This document shows, one piece after another, positions 9,212 through 13,617 of a stretch of 13,617 nt of DNA. The DNA is from Firmicutes bacterium UBA5486 (GTDB lineage Bacteria > Bacillota > UBA4882 > UBA10575), in the NCBI GenBank assembly GCA_002427045.1, contig DIPO01000037.1, forward strand, positions 1 to 13,617, in the 5' to 3' direction. How positions within the stretch are numbered: position 1 is the first letter of the stretch; the number at the start of each line of letters is the position of its first letter. The notes beneath the pieces are model-generated. The model saw only the letters and a program-made list of their open reading frames with translations, searched no databases and was not told the origin of the DNA. The position numbers and the translations under genes are program-made.

Positions 9212-9262
9212 AATATTTTCAATATTAATAAACTGATTAGCTGTCCTTCTTCTCCTAATTTT

Positions 9263-11104
9263 TTATCTAAACTGGCTACTATATAGTTCTTGATAAAAAC
9301 CCTTTTGTTCGATCAATTCTCGATGATCACCTCTTTCTATAATCTCTCCATTATTTATTACTAAAATAAGGTCAGCATTACGGACAGTATTCAAGCGATG
9401 AGCAATGACAAAACTGGTACGTCCCTCCATTAACTTAAGCATCGCTTCTTGAATATGAGCCTCTGTCCGAGTATCTACACTACTAGTTGCCTCGTCAAGG
9501 ATTAGGATATACGGATCAGCCAGAATCGCTCGGGCAATCGCTAACAGCTGTCTTTGTCCCTGGCTTAAGTTTCCTCCATCTTCCGTCAGCATAGTCTCGT
9601 AACCCTGCGGTAGGCGAAGAATAAACTGTTCAGCATTGGCAAGCTTTGCTGCCTGTTCCACTTCTTCATCGGTTGCATCCAATCGCCCATAACGGATATT
9701 CTCCCGTACAGTTTCTGCAAACAGATAAGTATCCTGTAGTACAATACCTAATGCAGAGCGCAGGTTCGCTCTTTTTACCTTCCGCAGATCCTTACCATCT
9801 AACAGAATCGCTCCCTCATCAACATCATAAAAGCGAGCCAGCAGATTAATAATGGTTGTCTTGCCAACACCTGTAGGACCAACCAAAGCTATAACCTGTC
9901 CGGGTTTAACTTCAAAATCTATATTTTTTAATACCGGCTCACCTTCTTTATAACTAAAAGAAACATCTTTAAATCTGACTTCTCCACGGATCTTTTGCAA
10001 TTGATCGGCCAAAGGATAATCCTCGGGTTCCGGTTTCTCATCCAGTATTTCAAATACCCTTTCCGCTCCGGCAATTGCCGATTGAATCATATTAAATTGA
10101 TTTGCTAATTCATTAAGCGGGCGAGTAAAATATCTGACATAATTGGTAAAACTAACAATCACGCCTACGGTAATAGAGCCCTTGATCACCAGTAATCCCC
10201 CTACAATGACAACCAGAGCAAAACTTAGATTATTTAAGAGATTCATTAGCGGACCGATTAGGCCGGAAAAAATCTGAGCACGGGTTCCAACTCTTTTAAG
10301 TTGGTCATTATGTTCCCCGAATTCTTGGAGGCATTCATTTTCACGATTAAATACTTTAACTACTTTCTGTCCGGAAATAGTCTCTTCTATAATACCATTT
10401 AAGTCCCCCAATAAAGCCTGTTGCTCCGAAAAGAGTCTTCTAGTATAACCGGTTATTTTGCGAGTAAGCAAAAACATCAACGGAATAATAGTAATACTTA
10501 CTAAAGTAAGAAGAGGGCTCAAATAAAGCATCATTACCAAGGCACCGGCCAGAGTAATTAGACTAGCGAACACTGAAGTAATACAAGAATTTAAAGTATT
10601 ATTGATATTATCTACATCATTAATTAGCCTGCTCATTAATTCCCCGTGCGGCCGGCGATCAAAGAAAGCTAAGGGGAGAGTCTGTAGTTTATTAAAAAGA
10701 TCCCGCCGTAGAGTTTTAACCGTTTCCAGAGATACACCTACCATTAAATAGTTTTTAAAGTAAGTACTTAGAGCTGCCAATAGATAAATCCCCACCATTA
10801 AAAGGGTGAGCCAAAACAAGCCTTCGAAATCTTGGGGAACAATATATTCATCAATAGCCTTACCTATTAAAAATGGGCCTATCAAATCCAAAATAGAGCT
10901 AACCATCACAATCAGAAATACAGTAAAAAGAATTACCTTTTGCTTACTTAAATAGGCCCATAACCTTTTTAAAGTCGTTTTAGCAGCTTTTGGTTTATAG
11001 GCTGGAGCAAACCTTCCTCCATGTGATCCTCCTGGCCTCGGCCCTCTTGGTCCCGGCGTAGTTCGATTAACTATCTTGTCATTATTTGATCTAGTTTTAG
11101 CCAT
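9263..11104 (-). CDS. ABC exporter half-transporter, catalytic-site subunit (ATP-binding/permease)
   Basis: 613 residues: a cytoplasmic N-terminal tail, a six-helix type-1 exporter membrane domain (about 50-350) and an ATPase domain. Walker A is GPTGVGKTT (409-417, K415), the Q-loop is in IVLQDT, the signature is LSQGQ (513-517), Walker B is LILDE with catalytic E538, and the switch His is H569. This is the subunit with intact catalysis; its altered signature (LSQGQ rather than LSGGQ) would complete the partner's degenerate site, as in TM287/288-type and BmrCD exporters. The first 40 or so residues are rich in Gly, Pro and Arg, which is unusual. The ATG overlaps the end of the upstream ABC gene by 8 bases and has AAGGGAG 8 bases upstream, so the two are translationally coupled. 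It probably acts in the inner membrane as a heterodimer. The substrate is unknown: drugs, lipids, or possibly the neighbouring enzyme's glucan. Confidence 0.93.
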   Translation of the reverse strand: MAKTRSNNDKIVNRTTPGPRGPRPGGSHGGRFAPAYKPKAAKTTLKRLWAYLSKQKVILFTVFLIVMVSSILDLIGPFLIGKAIDEYIVPQDFEGLFWLTLLMVGIYLLAALSTYFKNYLMVGVSLETVKTLRRDLFNKLQTLPLAFFDRRPHGELMSRLINDVDNINNTLNSCITSVFASLITLAGALVMMLYLSPLLTLVSITIIPLMFLLTRKITGYTRRLFSEQQALLGDLNGIIEETISGQKVVKVFNRENECLQEFGEHNDQLKRVGTRAQIFSGLIGPLMNLLNNLSFALVVIVGGLLVIKGSITVGVIVSFTNYVRYFTRPLNELANQFNMIQSAIAGAERVFEILDEKPEPEDYPLADQLQKIRGEVRFKDVSFSYKEGEPVLKNIDFEVKPGQVIALVGPTGVGKTTIINLLARFYDVDEGAILLDGKDLRKVKRANLRSALGIVLQDTYLFAETVRENIRYGRLDATDEEVEQAAKLANAEQFILRLPQGYETMLTEDGGNLSQGQRQLLAIARAILADPYILILDEATSSVDTRTEAHIQEAMLKLMEGRTSFVIAHRLNTVRNADLILVINNGEIIERGDHRELIEQKGFYQELYSSQFR

Positions 11105-12833
11105 TTACGACACTCCCTTGTTCCAATTGGGACCAATAGATATCTTGATAAATAGGGTTCGTAGCAAGCAGTTTTTGGTGATTTCCCTTCCCGGCAATCC
11201 TTCCTTTATCTAAGATGAGAATCTGGTCGGCATCCAATACGGAACTAATTCTTTGAGCTATGATAAAGCAGGTGGTCTCCTTCATCTCTTCTTTTAGTGC
11301 CTGTTGAATCAGATATTCCGTTTTCAGATCTACAGCACTAGTACTATCATCCAAGATTAAAATTGGTGGTTTTTTAATAATTGCACGGGCAATCGCCAAT
11401 CTCTGTTTCTGCCCACCAGAAAGATTTACTCCTCTCTGTCCTAACTGCGTCTCATAACCATCAGAGAGACTCATAATAAAGTCATGAGCTTGTGCGGCTT
11501 TCGCAGCAGAAATCACCTCTTCATCCGAAGCATCTTTTTTTCCCCAACGGATATTATCTTTAATCGAACCGCTAAATAAGATCGAATCCTGAAGTACGAT
11601 ACTTACCCCTTCCCGTAATGTCCGGAGTTTGATACTTCTAATATCACGGCCATCAATCAGAATCTTTCCTGCTGTTGTATCATAAAGGCGGGGCATAAGA
11701 TTGACCAAAGTTGATTTGCCAGAACCGGTGGCACCCAAAATAGCTACCACTTCCCCGGGCTGGGCCTTGAAAGATATGTTTTTGAGCATCGGTTCGCCAG
11801 AAGCTCCATGATACTTAAAGGTAACATCTTCAAAAACTACACTACCTTCTTTAATCGGTTCCGCCGATGCGCCAGGAAGATCTGTAATCTCCACCTTAGC
11901 TTCAAGTACCTCATTAATCCGGTCAGCAGATACTTTAGCCCTTGAAACACCTGTCAACATAAAGGTAACCATCATAAATGAGAATAAAACCCGGCCAAAG
12001 TAATTAATCAAAGCTATAATCTCGCCAACCATAAGACTGCCTTTTGCTACTTGTTTACCGCCGAACCAGAGCACTGCTACTACACTAAGGTTCATTATTA
12101 TCATCATTATTGGTTGTATTAGCATCATTAATCTGGCGGCTTTCATATTAATTCGTACCTGTTCATTATTGGCTTTAGTAAATCGTTTCTTCTCCAAATC
12201 TTCTCTGACAAATGCCTTTACCACACGTACACCACTAAGATTATCCCTGATTACACCATTAATTTTATCCAGTCTTTGCTGAACAATATTGAAAAGAGGA
12301 AAACCCTTCCGGATTATGAAGGTTGCAGATAAAAAAAGCAAAGGAACCGCTACTGCTAGGATGGATGCCATCTTAATATTAATTACAAACACCATAACCA
12401 AGCCACCGATACAGAGTAAAGGAGCTCTCACCAACATGCGCAGGGACATCATAACAATATTCTGAAACTGCATCACATCATTAGTTAGTCTGGTAATCAA
12501 AGATTCCGTTTTAAACCTGTCCAGATTAGCAAAGGAGAAATCCTGAATCTTTTTGTACACCTCATAACGTAAATCTGTACCGAAATTTATACTAGCTATG
12601 CTAGAAGCAGCTGTACAGCCCCATCCACCTATGAGTCCAACCAAAGCTATTCCGATCATTATTAATCCGTATTTGAATACTAGGGTAAGGTTTCCTTGTG
12701 AAACCCCTTGATCAATGATCTTTGCCATAATTGCTGGTTGAGTAAGATCTCCAATCACTTCAACCACCATTAGAATCGGAGCAAGTGCTGCCATTTTCCA
12801 ATACGGTTTTAAGTACTTAAGCAATCTGAACAT
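11097..12833 (-). CDS. ABC exporter half-transporter, degenerate-site subunit (ATP-binding/permease)
   Basis: 578 residues from the start chosen here: six predicted membrane helices, then an ATPase domain. Walker A is GATGSGKST (K373) and the signature is a canonical LSGGQ (471-475). Walker B is LILDD, with D496 in place of the catalytic Glu, and the switch residue is Q527 (IAQRIS) in place of His. These two changes together mark the non-hydrolysing site of heterodimeric type-1 exporters such as TM287/288 and BmrCD. The partner is the overlapping downstream gene. I chose the ATG at 12831-12833 because AGAGAGG sits 7 bases upstream; the in-frame ATG at 12849-12851 adds six residues but has no ribosome site. 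The MarR gene 200 bases upstream suggests control of the pair by that repressor. Substrate unknown. Confidence 0.93.
   Translation of the reverse strand: MFRLLKYLKPYWKMAALAPILMVVEVIGDLTQPAIMAKIIDQGVSQGNLTLVFKYGLIMIGIALVGLIGGWGCTAASSIASINFGTDLRYEVYKKIQDFSFANLDRFKTESLITRLTNDVMQFQNIVMMSLRMLVRAPLLCIGGLVMVFVINIKMASILAVAVPLLFLSATFIIRKGFPLFNIVQQRLDKINGVIRDNLSGVRVVKAFVREDLEKKRFTKANNEQVRINMKAARLMMLIQPIMMIIMNLSVVAVLWFGGKQVAKGSLMVGEIIALINYFGRVLFSFMMVTFMLTGVSRAKVSADRINEVLEAKVEITDLPGASAEPIKEGSVVFEDVTFKYHGASGEPMLKNISFKAQPGEVVAILGATGSGKSTLVNLMPRLYDTTAGKILIDGRDIRSIKLRTLREGVSIVLQDSILFSGSIKDNIRWGKKDASDEEVISAAKAAQAHDFIMSLSDGYETQLGQRGVNLSGGQKQRLAIARAIIKKPPILILDDSTSAVDLKTEYLIQQALKEEMKETTCFIIAQRISSVLDADQILILDKGRIAGKGNHQKLLATNPIYQDIYWSQLEQGSVVNG
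11113..11119 (-). promoter_or_regulatory. Ribosome binding site of the second ABC gene
   Basis: AAGGGAG lies 8 bases before the ATG and inside the 3' end of the upstream ABC gene. With the ATGGCTAA stop-start overlap it supports coupled, near-equal translation of the two subunits. Confidence 0.75.
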
Positions 12834-12840
12834 ATAGATA

Positions 12841-12847
12841 CCTCTCT
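12841..12847 (-). promoter_or_regulatory. Ribosome binding site deciding the start of the first ABC gene
   Basis: AGAGAGG lies 7 bases before the ATG at 12833. The alternative ATG at 12851 is preceded by AT-rich sequence without any purine run, so the shorter protein (578 residues) is favoured. Confidence 0.7.
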
Positions 12848-12910
12848 TCATAAATTAAGGAATTGTATAATTAATTAGCATCAGTAGCCATTTAACACGA
12901 GTGGCAAGAT

Positions 12911-12919
12911 ACAATAGGC
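12911..12919. repeat. ACAATAGGC word, copy 1 (before the ABC genes)
   Basis: The same nine bases occur at 13534-13542 upstream of the MarR gene, in the same orientation. Loosely similar bases follow in both copies (a CTCGA element about 9-15 bases later). This could be a shared regulator site or a shared -10-like TATTGT on the minus strand. Confidence 0.3.
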
Positions 12920-12982
12920 AATCCCCTCGAGTTAAAGCTAAGTGCTTATTTAGTTAAATAAAGCCTATTAATCCAAAACTAA

Positions 12983-12994
12983 TTAGATATCTAA
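12983..12994. promoter_or_regulatory. Perfect palindrome TTAGATATCTAA, candidate operator
   Basis: Twelve bases of perfect dyad symmetry, 40 bases after the MarR stop and about 150 bases before the ABC start. MarR proteins bind palindromes as dimers, so it is a reasonable operator candidate, but the AT-rich setting makes chance palindromes common and no second copy is seen upstream of marR. Confidence 0.3.
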
Positions 12995-13033
12995 ATATAT
13001 TTTTAAAAATAAAATCAGACCCTACCCAGAGAC

Positions 13034-13501
13034 CTATTCGTGACTTGCCTTAGTCAGATTATTGATCATCTTTAATATCAATCGCCGAAAAAGTAGCTTT
13101 TCCTCCATTGTAAGCCCTTTAAAGGTCTCTTCATCTATATCGCGAATAATTTCATCTACTTGTTTCTTAGTTTCTCTCCCTTTTTCCGTAATATAAACCC
13201 GAGAAACCCTCGCATCTTCAGGATCAGTTCTCCGTTCCAATAATCCTGACTTCTCCATCCGCTGAAGTGTATCCGTGATGGTCGCTGGTGTTAAATTTAA
13301 AGCATCAGCAATTTCTTTCTGCATAACACCATCCTTTTTGCATAATCCATTGAGAATTGGCGGTTGTCCCCGGTATACCCCGATTTTTGCCAACAACGTA
13401 TGCACTCGGGAAAAGTGGAGCCGGGCCAGATCACTCAGTAAGATAATCACTGGCTTTTGATCGAGATTTTTTATTTCAATTTTACATTGAACAAACTTCA
13501 T
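13034..13501 (-). CDS. MarR-family transcriptional regulator
   Basis: 155 residues, normal for the family. It has an N-terminal dimerisation helix region, a winged helix-turn-helix with helices at about QKEIADALNL (61-70) and TPATITDTLQRM (71-82), and a wing RRTDPEDARVSRVYIT (90-105) carrying the family's D-x-R pattern (D96, R98). The C-terminal helices (about 106-152) would complete the dimer. YRGQPPILNGL (43-53) is a common MarR segment. The ATG has a near-perfect AAAGGAG 7 bases upstream. Such proteins usually repress their own gene and an adjacent transporter until a small ligand binds; the two ABC genes directly downstream on the same strand are the likely targets. The ligand cannot be read from the sequence. 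Only one Cys (C6) lies near the N-terminus and C54 near the DNA-binding domain, so a redox sensor is possible but unsupported. Confidence 0.93.
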   Translation of the reverse strand: MKFVQCKIEIKNLDQKPVIILLSDLARLHFSRVHTLLAKIGVYRGQPPILNGLCKKDGVMQKEIADALNLTPATITDTLQRMEKSGLLERRTDPEDARVSRVYITEKGRETKKQVDEIIRDIDEETFKGLTMEEKLLFRRLILKMINNLTKASHE

Positions 13502-13508
13502 TCTCTTA

Positions 13509-13515
13509 CTCCTTT
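13509..13515 (-). promoter_or_regulatory. Strong ribosome binding site of the MarR gene
   Basis: AAAGGAG, 7 bases before the ATG at 13501, fixes the start codon. Confidence 0.75.
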
Positions 13516-13533
13516 AAGATTACTCTCTACTTC

Positions 13534-13542
13534 ACAATAGGC
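13534..13542. repeat. ACAATAGGC word, copy 2 (before the MarR gene)
   Basis: Same nine bases as at 12911-12919, located 33 bases upstream of the MarR start, a usual place for an autoregulatory operator. It overlaps a possible TATTGT -10 element on the minus strand; no good -35 is seen. Confidence 0.3.
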
Positions 13543-13617
13543 TAACCACTATCTCGATACTCGTCAGTCTCACATTTCGCCTTTCATCTATAACCAAGGA
13601 AAACGCTACCGCAGGCT

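Larger units (their letters stand above)
8666..9262. other. 597-base AT-rich intergenic region
   Basis: No gene with a start codon and ribosome site is visible on either strand. What can be seen: a probable weak terminator near the ABC gene end; two minus-strand TATAATAAG words 20 bases apart (9153-9161 and 9173-9181 as CTTATTATA); the 9-base word TACCGAATA at 9018-9026 and 9133-9141; the tandem TCAAATAA pair at 8972-8987; a perfect 10-base inverted repeat (8881-8890 and 8993-9002); and two GC-richer patches (about 8806-8825 and 9062-9094) able to form competing stems. A 46-codon open stretch without an initiator runs at 8711-8848. The length and structure would suit a long leader, but nothing matches a riboswitch I recognise. 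Confidence 0.5.
12834..13033. other. 200-base region between the MarR gene and the ABC pair
   Basis: No gene. No GC-rich terminator follows the MarR stop, so read-through from MarR into the ABC genes is possible. The region holds a perfect 12-base palindrome (12983-12994), a 14-base AT palindrome (12998-13011), a 7+7 inverted repeat TTATTTA/TAAATAA (12946-12961), and AATAGGC with its complement GCCTATT (12913-12919 and 12963-12969) around it. No strong promoter match is visible; TTGCCT or TATTGT near 12913-12925 on the minus strand could be part of one. Confidence 0.45.

Noticed and set aside
8666..9262. Known riboswitch, tRNA or CRISPR in the large gap
   Set aside because: No cloverleaf, no regularly spaced repeats and no conserved riboswitch core were recognisable on either strand.
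12834..12851. Upstream ATG adding six residues to the first ABC gene
   Set aside because: No Shine-Dalgarno before it, while the ATG at 12833 has AGAGAGG at 7 bases.
13034..13060. Terminator directly after the MarR gene
   Set aside because: The sequence after the stop has no GC-rich stem; only AT palindromes follow, so I did not call one.
13532..13615. 27-codon minus-strand frame open from the window edge, as if the end of another gene
   Set aside because: The translation (beginning PAVAFSLVIDERR) is unlike any family I know, the opposite strand is equally open, and the segment is too short to judge. Sequence beyond the window would decide.

Overview
The window holds four complete protein genes, all on the minus strand. 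Read in transcription order (right to left) they are a MarR-family regulator (13034-13501), two overlapping ABC exporter half-transporters (11097-12833 and 9263-11104), and one very large cyclic beta-1,2-glucan synthase-like enzyme (143-8665, 2840 residues). I see no RNA gene, CRISPR array, transposase or phage gene. AT-rich intergenic DNA, strong purine-rich Shine-Dalgarno sites, a TTG start and the type of proteins suggest a low-to-moderate-GC Bacillota organism, probably clostridial or halanaerobial. That placement is inferred from style and was not tested.

Right part (about 9263-13617): MarR and the two ABC genes look like a regulator-exporter cassette. The two ABC genes overlap by 8 bases and form a classic asymmetric pair. 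The upstream gene has a degenerate ATP site (Walker B Asp instead of Glu, Gln instead of the switch His). The downstream gene has the intact catalytic residues but an LSQGQ signature. This matches heterodimeric exporters of the TM287/288 and BmrCD type. The 200-base gap between MarR and the exporter, and the region upstream of MarR, share a 9-base word, and the gap also holds a perfect 12-base palindrome. These are candidate autoregulatory operators.

Middle gap (8666-9262): 597 AT-rich bases with no convincing gene. It holds a plausible weak terminator for the ABC operon, a plausible promoter, several inverted and direct repeats, and a short start-less open frame.

Left part (143-8665): the glucan synthase carries the full three-module layout known from ChvB/NdvB/Cgs: a membrane glycosyltransferase (GT84) domain, a cyclising transglycosylase (GH189-like) domain and a C-terminal GH94 phosphorylase-like domain. 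The diagnostic residues of the GT and GH94 parts are present. The product is probably cyclic beta-1,2-glucan made from UDP-glucose. In proteobacteria this glucan leaves the cell through a type-1 ABC exporter (ChvA/NdvA). The ABC pair next door is of the same broad exporter class, so synthesis and export may be linked here, but the wide gap and the MarR gene equally allow an unrelated drug exporter. I found no clearly new system; the most interesting points are this neighbourhood, the odd start region of the synthase, and possible regulatory repeats.
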